Of a stretch of DNA of 37,362 nucleotides, positions 1-7,221 are shown piece after piece. Both the position numbers and the translations under genes were made by a program. Where the stretch lies: positions 1 through 37,362 of IMG/VR virus record IMGVR_UViG_3300030117_006290; one strand, 5' to 3'. The first letter of the stretch is position 1. Every line of letters starts with the position of its first letter. Source of the stretch: a virus. The notes beneath the pieces were generated by a model. The model had not been told where the DNA came from, ran no database searches, and worked only from the letters and a program-made list of their open reading frames with translations.

Positions 1-705
1 AAAAACCAGAGTAGCTTTACAATAACTGGATTTAAAAAAAATAATTCATACCAATATAGACAATACTCTCGTAACGACAATGACGGGCCACGAACCTACA
101 ATGTGGACGACAATAAAGTTCCTAGTGTAACAGCCATTTTATCTGCCACGCAGTCCGAAGAGAAAAGACAAGCCTTGAATAAGTGGAGAAATAGGATCGG
201 ACATCAAGAGGCTCAACGCATCACGACCCAGGCAGCTACGAGAGGAACTGAAATGCACTATGTTCTTGAACAGTATATGAATGGAGTTGGGTATTTAAAT
301 TTAAGTAAGAGCGGACATCTACCTAGGATGATGGCGCATACCATTGTTAATAACTTAGGTGATTTATCTGAAGTTTATGGAACTGAAGTAAGTTTAGCCT
401 ATGATGATCGTTGGGCAGGTTCAGCTGATCTAATTTGTCAGTACAAAGATAGACCCACCATTGGTGATTTTAAACAAAGCAATAAACCAAAAAGAAAAGA
501 ATGGATTGAAGATTATTTTTATCAAATAGGAGCGTACAGTTTAGCACATAAAAAACAATATGGTGATATTGAGCAAGGTGTTGTTCTTGTTTGCACTAAA
601 GATTTATATTTTCAAGAATTTTTTATGGACAAAAACATGCTAAAAAAGTATGAGGATCTATGGTTAGAGAGAGTTGATCATTATTTTAAAATAAACCCTG
701 TTTAA
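1..705 (+). CDS. PD-(D/E)XK exonuclease, RecB/Cas4-like (5' partial)
   Basis: Seen: the reading frame is open from base 1, so the gene runs in from the left. The GTG at 103 is not a convincing start because the upstream frame (ending RTYNV just before DDNKVPSVTAIL) keeps the usual lead-in of this family. The motif PSVTAIL is followed by EMHYVLEQY, then AGSADLIC and PTIGDFKQS. The last two give the D...D-x-K catalytic signature of PD-(D/E)XK nucleases, and the later YQIGAYSLA helix fits too. Known: phages use such nucleases as recombination or genome-degrading exonucleases. Inferred: with the downstream helicases and polymerase it belongs to replication/recombination. It converges on the leftward methylase gene, and the two 3' ends overlap by 20 bases. 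Confidence 0.8.
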   Translation, partial: KNQSSFTITGFKKNNSYQYRQYSRNDNDGPRTYNVDDNKVPSVTAILSATQSEEKRQALNKWRNRIGHQEAQRITTQAATRGTEMHYVLEQYMNGVGYLNLSKSGHLPRMMAHTIVNNLGDLSEVYGTEVSLAYDDRWAGSADLICQYKDRPTIGDFKQSNKPKRKEWIEDYFYQIGAYSLAHKKQYGDIEQGVVLVCTKDLYFQEFFMDKNMLKKYEDLWLERVDHYFKINPV

Positions 706-1141
706 CCTCTACTGTGCATATGGTGTCATTATGCTGACTTCCATGCGCAACTAATAATATACGACTAATCTCAAAGCTATATTTTTTTCCTATACCAGCG
801 CTGTTCCAACCAAAAGATATTACTTTGCCACCTGGTCTTATAATCCTACCTATCTCTTTTCTACATTTTGACCAATAGCTATTGTTCATTGAATGCTCTA
901 AAGATATACCATTAGAATGATACATCTCTTTAAGCTGACGTTGTGAGTAAGGTGGATCAAAAACACAATAATCCTCTGACAAATCAGGTATTGTTTTAAG
1001 GTAGTCTATTGCATCCTGCTCATATGGATAAGGAAAAGGATCTAAATAATCTTCTCCTATCTCATCTTGAATCAACTCTTTTATGGGTTTAATTGTAAAT
1101 GTTTTGTGTGAAGGCATGGCCCAAATTCTATCTATTCTCAT
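686..1141 (-). CDS. DPPY-motif DNA methylase-like protein
   Basis: This 151-aa protein has the N-terminal block RIWAMPSHKTFTIKPIKELI, the catalytic motif IV DPPY (residues 62-65), and a C-terminal block PGGKVISFGWNS...HNDTIC that is typical of phage adenine-specific (N6) methylases. The SAM-binding motif I looks wrong: relatives have DPFAG-type sequence followed by about 25 residues before the DA-x-DYL helix. Here DPFP is followed almost at once by YEQDAIDYLKT. The gene may therefore encode a reduced or inactive enzyme. It overlaps the end of the upstream SNF2 helicase gene by 4 bases (ATG/stop overlap), so the two are translationally coupled and transcribed leftward from the promoter near 2600. 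Known family role: modification of phage DNA, often against host restriction. Confidence 0.7.
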   Translation of the reverse strand: MRIDRIWAMPSHKTFTIKPIKELIQDEIGEDYLDPFPYPYEQDAIDYLKTIPDLSEDYCVFDPPYSQRQLKEMYHSNGISLEHSMNNSYWSKCRKEIGRIIRPGGKVISFGWNSAGIGKKYSFEISRILLVAHGSQHNDTICTVEVKQGLF

Positions 1142-2556
1142 AAAAATGCAAGGACCTCCTCACCTAATGTTTCAGCACTCAATTTAATTTTTAAATTTAA
1201 AGCCTTGATTACAAACTCATCTATTGTTTTCTCTGCTACCAAATCAACATATAAGACTTTATTATTCTGTCCTATGCGGTGTGCTCTATCTTCAGACTGC
1301 TGTCGTTGTTCTAAATCATAATTGTTACTAAAATAAATTACTGTATTGGCTTCTGTTAATGTCAAACCATAACCCCCTGTTTGTGGATTGCTTACAAAAA
1401 ATCTAACGTCAGCGTTGTTTTGAAATTTTTCTACAGCTTGTTCTCTATCTTTACTAGGTATATCACCGTAAATTGCAACAACACTTTCGTCACCATATTT
1501 CTTTTTAAGTTCTCTAATGACCATCTCTAAACTATGCACCCAGTTAGCCCAAATAATAACTTTACCTTCTGTTTCATCAATCACATTAAGTAGTTCTTTC
1601 ATCTTAGCACTTTCAAATTCTTCTATATCACCCTCTTCAGTTTTTAAAAAACCTGCAGTCACTTGCAGCAATTTAATAATCTCTGTAAGTTTTGTATTGT
1701 ATTGCACAGTTTTATCTTCAATTATAACTCTAGCATTTTCTTTAAGCTGATCGTAAATATCTCTTTGTTTTTTAGATAACGAAATTAATCTTTTTTGATA
1801 AACTTTATCAGGTAAATCAAGACAATCTTTTTTTCGCACACGATATGAAAAAGACTTTACAATTTTTTCAAGACGACCCAAATCTTTGTAACCTACTGGC
1901 ATACTAAAATCTCTGCCAGAGGGATTAGTAACTCTGCGTAAAATGCAATATGTGTTTTGAAAAACGTAATAGTTATTTTTACATTCTAGAAGATCATCAT
2001 GCAAATATGTTGCTTGACTAAATAAATCCAAGGGACTTTTTGTTATCGGTGAACCAGTTAAGATCCTTCTATATTTTGCCTTACGACCTAAAGTAACAAT
2101 GTTTTTTGTTCTGATCGCTGTTCTATTTTTAATCGTGGTTGATTCATCAATGACCATACAACCTTTATCGCCATAATTTGCCAATAACATGTTTGCAATG
2201 GTCTTACCTGATTTATGACTAAATGCCTCTACGTTCATAAGAAATATATTTAATCTGTTGTGATCAAATTCAAAATTTTTAATTTTATCTACTTTATAAG
2301 TAAATACTGATGTGCTTATAGGACAATGTATGTTTAGTTCTCTTTTCCAATTTTGATAAACTGTGTTCGGAGCAACAACCAAAGCAAAATTTATTTTGTT
2401 TATATGATATAAATAGGCTAAGTTATCAATAGTTACTTTTGTTTTACCAGTGCCCATTTCCATGAAATAAGCGAAGTATAAGCGATCTTTACCTTCTTCA
2501 AAGGCTTCCAGCTGGTATTGATATGGTTCAGTCTTAAATCTGTAAGGTAATTGCAT
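1138..2556 (-). CDS. SNF2-family DEAD/H-box helicase
   Basis: This 472-aa superfamily 2 ATPase has the Q-like N-terminus PYQYQLEAFEEG, Walker A MGTGKTK (around residues 34-40), motif Ia VVAPNTVYQNW and motif II DEST (137-140). Motif III is LTGSPI, motif V is the NPQTGGYGLTLTEA region, and motif VI is QSEDRAHRIGQ. The RAHRIGQ form is diagnostic of SNF2/RapA-type translocases. Known: phage SNF2 helicases act in replication, recombination or chromatin/nucleoprotein remodelling, and their exact job is usually unproven. The gene has a good ribosome-binding site (AGGAG about 8 nt before ATG) and is the first gene of a leftward two-gene unit. It is divergent from the main replication operon and shares the 2557-2660 promoter region with it. 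Confidence 0.88.
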   Translation of the reverse strand: MQLPYRFKTEPYQYQLEAFEEGKDRLYFAYFMEMGTGKTKVTIDNLAYLYHINKINFALVVAPNTVYQNWKRELNIHCPISTSVFTYKVDKIKNFEFDHNRLNIFLMNVEAFSHKSGKTIANMLLANYGDKGCMVIDESTTIKNRTAIRTKNIVTLGRKAKYRRILTGSPITKSPLDLFSQATYLHDDLLECKNNYYVFQNTYCILRRVTNPSGRDFSMPVGYKDLGRLEKIVKSFSYRVRKKDCLDLPDKVYQKRLISLSKKQRDIYDQLKENARVIIEDKTVQYNTKLTEIIKLLQVTAGFLKTEEGDIEEFESAKMKELLNVIDETEGKVIIWANWVHSLEMVIRELKKKYGDESVVAIYGDIPSKDREQAVEKFQNNADVRFFVSNPQTGGYGLTLTEANTVIYFSNNYDLEQRQQSEDRAHRIGQNNKVLYVDLVAEKTIDEFVIKALNLKIKLSAETLGEEVLAFL

Positions 2557-2584
2557 ATAATAATTCTCCTATAATTTAATTGAT

Positions 2585-2613
2585 ATAATATTATTTTTTT
2601 GTTGACAATTCAA
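2585..2613 (-). promoter_or_regulatory. sigma70-like promoter for leftward helicase/methylase unit
   Basis: On the minus strand TTGAAT (2608-2613) and TATTAT (2585-2590) are separated by exactly 17 bases and lie just upstream of the SNF2 helicase start. The -35 box abuts the -35 box of the rightward promoter, so polymerase can occupy only one at a time. Motif reading only. Confidence 0.5.
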
Positions 2614-2630
2614 GGCACAATATTTATCCT
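2602..2630 (+). promoter_or_regulatory. sigma70-like promoter of replication operon
   Basis: A perfect -35 TTGACA (2602-2607), a 17-base spacer and TATCCT (2625-2630) lie 30 bases upstream of the first rightward gene. The initial transcribed region AATCTCATTAA resembles AATCTCACTAA after the promoter at 9922, which suggests a shared early-promoter class. Confidence 0.6.
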
Positions 2631-2660
2631 AGAATCTCATTAATTATATAGGAGGGTTTT

Positions 2661-3224
2661 ATGGACCTAGAACAAGACTCCGTAAACATTAGCATAGATG
2701 TAGACCCATCAAAAACTAATGCGATCGGACAACTTTGCCAAAGGCTATTAGAAACTCAGAAAGATATAGAAGGAACTGAAAAAAAGCTCAAAGAGCTTAA
2801 GAGCCTTGAAAGGGAATTTTCTGAAGTACTAATACCTGAGGCCATGCAGGCTGCTGGAATGGAAGACTTTAAATGTTCAGAAGAGTACGGAGGTGCTCGT
2901 GTTAAAGTTAGTGATTTTATTTCAGCAAGAATTAAAGTATCAGACCAAGAAGAAGCATTAAATTGGCTTCGTGAAAACGGCGCTGGTCATTTAATTAAAA
3001 ACACGGTGTCAGTGGATTTTGATACAAGTGAAGATGCAGAAGCTCAAAACTTTGTATCTGATCTACAGGCAAGAAACTTTAACTGCAAGCAAAAACAAGG
3101 CGTTCATGCTAATACACTAAGCGCATACGTACGAGAGGAATTTCGTAATGGTCGCATGGTGGACACTAAGTTGTTGGGCGTTTATCAAGCGAAGCAAACA
3201 AAATTAATTTTACCGGAGAACTAA
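2661..3224 (+). CDS. Conserved phage replication-operon protein with N-terminal coiled coil
   Basis: This 187-aa soluble protein was not assigned to a named family. Residues 20-60 (QLCQRLLETQKDIEGTEKKL onward) have heptad spacing and should form a coiled coil. The middle contains EYGGARVKVSDFISARI and EALNWLRENGAGHLIKNTV. The end contains HANTLSAYVREEFRNGR...LLGVYQAK, a block I recognise from hypothetical proteins beside phage replication genes. It starts at ATG with a strong AGGAGG site 8 nt upstream and leads the operon that continues into the primase and polymerase, so a role in replication or recombination is inferred from position. No catalytic motif or membrane segment is visible. Confidence 0.75.
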   Translation: MDLEQDSVNISIDVDPSKTNAIGQLCQRLLETQKDIEGTEKKLKELKSLEREFSEVLIPEAMQAAGMEDFKCSEEYGGARVKVSDFISARIKVSDQEEALNWLRENGAGHLIKNTVSVDFDTSEDAEAQNFVSDLQARNFNCKQKQGVHANTLSAYVREEFRNGRMVDTKLLGVYQAKQTKLILPEN

Positions 3225-3227
3225 ACT

Positions 3228-4049
3228 ATGGCTAAAGTAACAAAGAAAGACGAAACAAAAGTAATAACCAATGTTGTAAATCTTGAAGCAGATGAAGGAC
3301 TTGGCATTGAAAATATTAAATCTGACTCGACTAAATCGCCGTACATGAAACTACTACAAAGTAGTAATGATGAAACTAAAAAAGGCACAGAGAAATATGT
3401 TTTAAACGCAGAAGCTGGTGATTTGTACATTGAATCATCTGGGCAACTCTTTAAGGGCGAACAAGGTGTTAAGGTTATTTGTGCTTTGTACATGAAAACA
3501 TATAATGAGTGGAGCACTAGAGAAGCTCCTGCAGAGTCAAGATTACCTGCACCAATCATTCATACACAAAATATCATGCACTTAACCACGAAACAAGGCA
3601 CAAAAGATGTTTTAATAGATGACCCATATCGTGTCATAGAAAACACAGGTAATCATTTCTGTCTTTTATTAGACGATGATTACAATGAAATTGGATATAC
3701 TATACTCACTATGGCTATATCTAAAAAGAAAGTTTCCGATGCTTGGAACACTTTGATTAAAAATCAAAGAGCACCAAGAGCTGATGGGAGTGGTACGTAC
3801 AATCCAGCAAGTTTCGGTCAGATTTATAATCTTGGTTCTCAAATCGAAAAATCAAAAGCAGGGGATACATACTACAACTACAAGGTAAACTTTGATCGTA
3901 TTGTTGACACTACCAGTGAAAAAGAATGTGAGCTCTACTCAAAAGCTAAAAAACTTTATGAAAGTTTTAAAGATATGGACATGACCAGTAGTAACCCTGA
4001 GGGTTCTTCTGTAAAGCTTATTGAAACTAAAGAAACAGAAGTTTTTTAA
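3228..4049 (+). CDS. Conserved phage protein, possible ssDNA-binding replication accessory
   Basis: This 273-aa protein begins three bases after the preceding stop. The N-terminal half (SPYMKLLQSSNDETKKGTEKY, GDLYIESSGQLFKGEQGVKVI, KTYNEWSTRE) resembles phage proteins that sit next to primase/polymerase genes and are sometimes proposed as gp2.5/SSB analogues. It is rich in beta-prone stretches and ends in an acidic/polar tail (SSVKLIETKETEVF), as many ssDNA-binding proteins do. No definitive motif is present. Position between the coiled-coil protein and the primase supports a replication role. The ssDNA-binding idea is inference and would need structure prediction. Confidence 0.7.
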   Translation: MAKVTKKDETKVITNVVNLEADEGLGIENIKSDSTKSPYMKLLQSSNDETKKGTEKYVLNAEAGDLYIESSGQLFKGEQGVKVICALYMKTYNEWSTREAPAESRLPAPIIHTQNIMHLTTKQGTKDVLIDDPYRVIENTGNHFCLLLDDDYNEIGYTILTMAISKKKVSDAWNTLIKNQRAPRADGSGTYNPASFGQIYNLGSQIEKSKAGDTYYNYKVNFDRIVDTTSEKECELYSKAKKLYESFKDMDMTSSNPEGSSVKLIETKETEVF

Positions 4050-4052
4050 GTC

Positions 4053-5645
4053 ATGCACGAAAAGTTGTTTACACTTTTTGCGGGTGACAACACCCGTTAC
4101 CTCAAGTCCTTGCTCACCGGCAAGGACGACGAGAGGGGTAAGAAAGGGACAGAGTATCAAACGATACACGAACCACTGACACCTGAACTATGGCGAGAGC
4201 ATTTAGATGGTAAGATTCGTATAGGCTTAAAACCAGAGTTAGAAGGTAAGTGTATCTGGGGCTGTATTGATGTTGATCCACATAGTTACACATCGTTCTC
4301 ATCAAAAAAATATGTAGATATTATAAAAAAATTTAATCTTCCTTTAGTTGCCGTTAAATCAAAATCAGGTGGATTACATATTTTTGTATTTTTTACAGAT
4401 TGGGCTGATACAAAAAAAGTATCTAAAGTTTTGTCACAAATAAACAATGAATATTTTCAAGCTCAAGAAGTATTTCCATGTAACAAAATGTTAAACATGC
4501 CATATAACGATCAAGAGGCTACCATGGAACATGCGTATGATGACAATAACAATGCGTTGTTAGTGGGTAGATTTTTAAAACTTGCGGAACAAAAAAAAAT
4601 AGCGCCAGAAGATTTTTACAACTTAAAAGTACAAGAATATGATCTTGAATCAGAGTGGCGACATTACCCGCCATGTGCTCAAAAACTCATTCAAGAAGGT
4701 TGGGCAGGAAATAACAGAAACAATTATCTCTTTAACATTTTAGTTTTAGAGGGCAAAAAGAACACTGCTCTTACCGTACAACAGATACAAGAGATAGGCA
4801 TACAAAGAAATAATCAAATTTTTAACAACCCATTAGGACAAAACGAAGTTGTTAATTTGTGTAAATCTGTTCACAAGGGTAATTATGATTATCAATGTCC
4901 ACCCAAGCATCCTGAGCTGCAACCCATATGTAATAAAGATCTATGTCAACAAAGAAGACTTGGTATAGGTGCTGCAGTGCCAGAGATTATTGATGACTTT
5001 GAAGAAGTTACTTTTGTGAAAGGTATAAAAACAATGGAATATACATTTAAATTTAGAGGTAAAGAAATAACTGTGACTCCTGAAGATATTAAAGATCAAA
5101 AGTCATTTAAGGTTAGACTTGCATACGAACAAATATATTGGATGGAACTCAAGCCATCAAGAAAAGGTCCAAACCCATTTGATTTATTGATGCAAAGATT
5201 AGTAGAAAGTGCAGTTGAAGATAAGAGGCATTTATATCAAGACACTGTAGAAGAAAAGAAATATGGATTACTCAAAGATTTTTTTGAGGCACACATAGAA
5301 CAAGATAAGTTTGATAAATTAAAAGACAACTATGTTGTGATAGACTCTAAAACAAACATGTGTTACTTCAAAAAAGAAACATTAGAAAAGTTTTTAGCAA
5401 AAAAGAACAATGGTTTATTTAAAAGTGCATCACAAGCTTTAAAAATGCTTGGGTGTGCACATAGCGATTATTTGACTGGTCATCCTGATGTGCCAAAATC
5501 TGACAAAAGAAATATCTGGTCGGTGCAGATGCCTGAGTTTGTAAGTTATAGAAAACCAAAACCAAAGATAAAAGATACCATTAGTGAAATTGACGAAGCT
5601 CATCATGACAAATTTAGAAAGCCAGAAAACCAAAAGTCTACATAG
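4053..5645 (+). CDS. Archaeo-eukaryotic-type primase (AEP, TOTE-like) with Cys cluster
   Basis: This 530-aa protein carries the AEP catalytic signature: CIDVDPH (D73, D75) for metal binding, then VKSKSGGLHIFVF (S-G-G-x-H, H109), then VFPCNKMLNMPYND, matching the third (basic/acidic) strand region of TOTE-like AEP primases. A following RNNYLFNILVLE segment looks like a PriCT-type helical domain. Cysteines at about 208, 282, 293 and 298 could bind zinc or an iron-sulphur cluster. The C-terminal third (about 350-530) holds a likely winged-helix region. Known: AEPs make primers and can polymerise DNA. Inferred: it primes replication for the PolA two genes downstream, since no DnaG- or T7-type primase is visible. 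The start lies four bases after the previous stop, with no clear ribosome site, so translation is probably coupled. Confidence 0.75.
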   Translation: MHEKLFTLFAGDNTRYLKSLLTGKDDERGKKGTEYQTIHEPLTPELWREHLDGKIRIGLKPELEGKCIWGCIDVDPHSYTSFSSKKYVDIIKKFNLPLVAVKSKSGGLHIFVFFTDWADTKKVSKVLSQINNEYFQAQEVFPCNKMLNMPYNDQEATMEHAYDDNNNALLVGRFLKLAEQKKIAPEDFYNLKVQEYDLESEWRHYPPCAQKLIQEGWAGNNRNNYLFNILVLEGKKNTALTVQQIQEIGIQRNNQIFNNPLGQNEVVNLCKSVHKGNYDYQCPPKHPELQPICNKDLCQQRRLGIGAAVPEIIDDFEEVTFVKGIKTMEYTFKFRGKEITVTPEDIKDQKSFKVRLAYEQIYWMELKPSRKGPNPFDLLMQRLVESAVEDKRHLYQDTVEEKKYGLLKDFFEAHIEQDKFDKLKDNYVVIDSKTNMCYFKKETLEKFLAKKNNGLFKSASQALKMLGCAHSDYLTGHPDVPKSDKRNIWSVQMPEFVSYRKPKPKIKDTISEIDEAHHDKFRKPENQKST

Positions 5646-7221
5646 GAAGACAATAAAAATATTTGGACCACCAGGTACCGGTAAAACTTACACTTTAATA
5701 GAAAGGGTTTTAAAAGGTCACCTTAACAAAGGAGTGCACCCTAACGAGATTGCATTTATATCGTTCACTAATAAAGCAGTTAACACAGCAATTGAAAGAG
5801 CTATAAAAGCTTTTCCGCAATTCAAGGTAGAAGACTTTACTCGTTTTAAAACATTACATAAATATTGTAGGCAATACTTTGATGAAGAAGTATTTGATCC
5901 TAAAAACTGTATGTTGGATTACGCGCTGAACGCAAACATATTAAAAAGTTCTGATGAAAGATTAGCCGATGACAATTACATGTATAAAGATTGGTCATTG
6001 GGAGTATATGACAAAGCTCGTAACATGATGCTTGACCCAGAATTAGTTTGGAAGTTAGAGTCTTATCAAAAAGACTCGTTAGATGTGTACTTTAGAAAAA
6101 TTGCTACTTATGAACATTACAAAAAAAATTCGTTTATAGATTTTACCGACATGATTATGAGAGCAATTGACGAAGTAAACTTTCCACCTTTGAAAGTATT
6201 AATATTAGATGAAGCACAAGATTTTACGCCACTACAGTGGTCTGTAATTTATAAGATGGTAGACAATGTAGATCGTATTTATTTAGCCGGTGATGATGAC
6301 CAAGGCATTTATCGGTGGAATGGTGCAGATCCAAAATACTTTACAACTTATTTTCCTGGTCGCAAAGTTATTTTAAGAAAAACTAGAAGGTTTGGTAAAG
6401 AAATACATGATTTCTCACAAGTTATAAGAAGTGGTATACTAGACAGCGTAGAAAAAGAATACGAACATGAAAACAAAGAGGGTATTGTCAAACGTTATTT
6501 AAATTTTAATGAGATACCGATTGGAGAGATACCTGGCACTTGGTACATACTTGGAAGAGTTAATACAGTGGTAAACGAACTTAGAGGTTTTGCAAAAAAT
6601 TCAGGTCTATATTTTTCAGACAACAAAGGCAATAAGTCCTTTGATCGTAGACAATGGGATGCGATAAAAACTTGGACCAAGCTTAGTAATAAAAAAACAA
6701 TAACCAATAAAGAAGCCGAGCATATGTACCGATACATTAGAGAACTAAAAGATCCTGATTTCCGTACGCAAAAATTTTGGTTAAAGACAGATAACTTTAC
6801 AGAACTATCGTTTGAAAATTTAGTAGATTATTGTGGCCTTGATTTAAAACCCATGGATCAGTTCTTACCTTGGTTTGATATTTTAAAAAGAAATTTTAAA
6901 GAACAACAGGTATTGTATTTCAAAAGAATATTACAGCGTTATGGTCAGTCATCATTAGATGCTGAACCTGACATTATTATTGATACCATACACTCGGTGA
7001 AAGGAGGAGAGGCAAACAACGTGTTGTTATGTTCCAAAGGAAACTACCCGTCATCGTACGCACATAAAAATGTAGATGAGCGGTCAGACGAGAGAAGAGT
7101 TTTTTATACAGGGGTAACACGCGCAAAAGATACATTGCACATACTATCAACAGATTACAGATATAATTATCCTATTGGAGAAGATTATTTCGTTTATATA
7201 CAGGAGAAAAAGAATGGCTAA
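5605..7221 (+). CDS. UvrD/PcrA-like superfamily 1 DNA helicase
   Basis: This is an SF1 helicase of about 538 aa. The ATG at 5605 was preferred over the in-frame GTG at 5584; both lie inside the end of the primase gene. Motifs in order: Walker A FGPPGTGKT (20-28), Ia FISFTNKAV, motif II DEAQD (202-206), motif III LAGDDDQGIYRWNGAD, motif IV region LGRVNTVV, motif V TIHSVKGGEANNVLL, motif VI YTGVTRAKDTL. It is shorter than cellular UvrD (about 720 aa), with reduced 1B/2B insertions. Known: such enzymes unwind 3'-5' duplex DNA. Inferred: it is the replicative or recombinational helicase that works with the flanking primase and PolA. Confidence 0.9.
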   Translation: MTNLESQKTKSLHRKTIKIFGPPGTGKTYTLIERVLKGHLNKGVHPNEIAFISFTNKAVNTAIERAIKAFPQFKVEDFTRFKTLHKYCRQYFDEEVFDPKNCMLDYALNANILKSSDERLADDNYMYKDWSLGVYDKARNMMLDPELVWKLESYQKDSLDVYFRKIATYEHYKKNSFIDFTDMIMRAIDEVNFPPLKVLILDEAQDFTPLQWSVIYKMVDNVDRIYLAGDDDQGIYRWNGADPKYFTTYFPGRKVILRKTRRFGKEIHDFSQVIRSGILDSVEKEYEHENKEGIVKRYLNFNEIPIGEIPGTWYILGRVNTVVNELRGFAKNSGLYFSDNKGNKSFDRRQWDAIKTWTKLSNKKTITNKEAEHMYRYIRELKDPDFRTQKFWLKTDNFTELSFENLVDYCGLDLKPMDQFLPWFDILKRNFKEQQVLYFKRILQRYGQSSLDAEPDIIIDTIHSVKGGEANNVLLCSKGNYPSSYAHKNVDERSDERRVFYTGVTRAKDTLHILSTDYRYNYPIGEDYFVYIQEKKNG

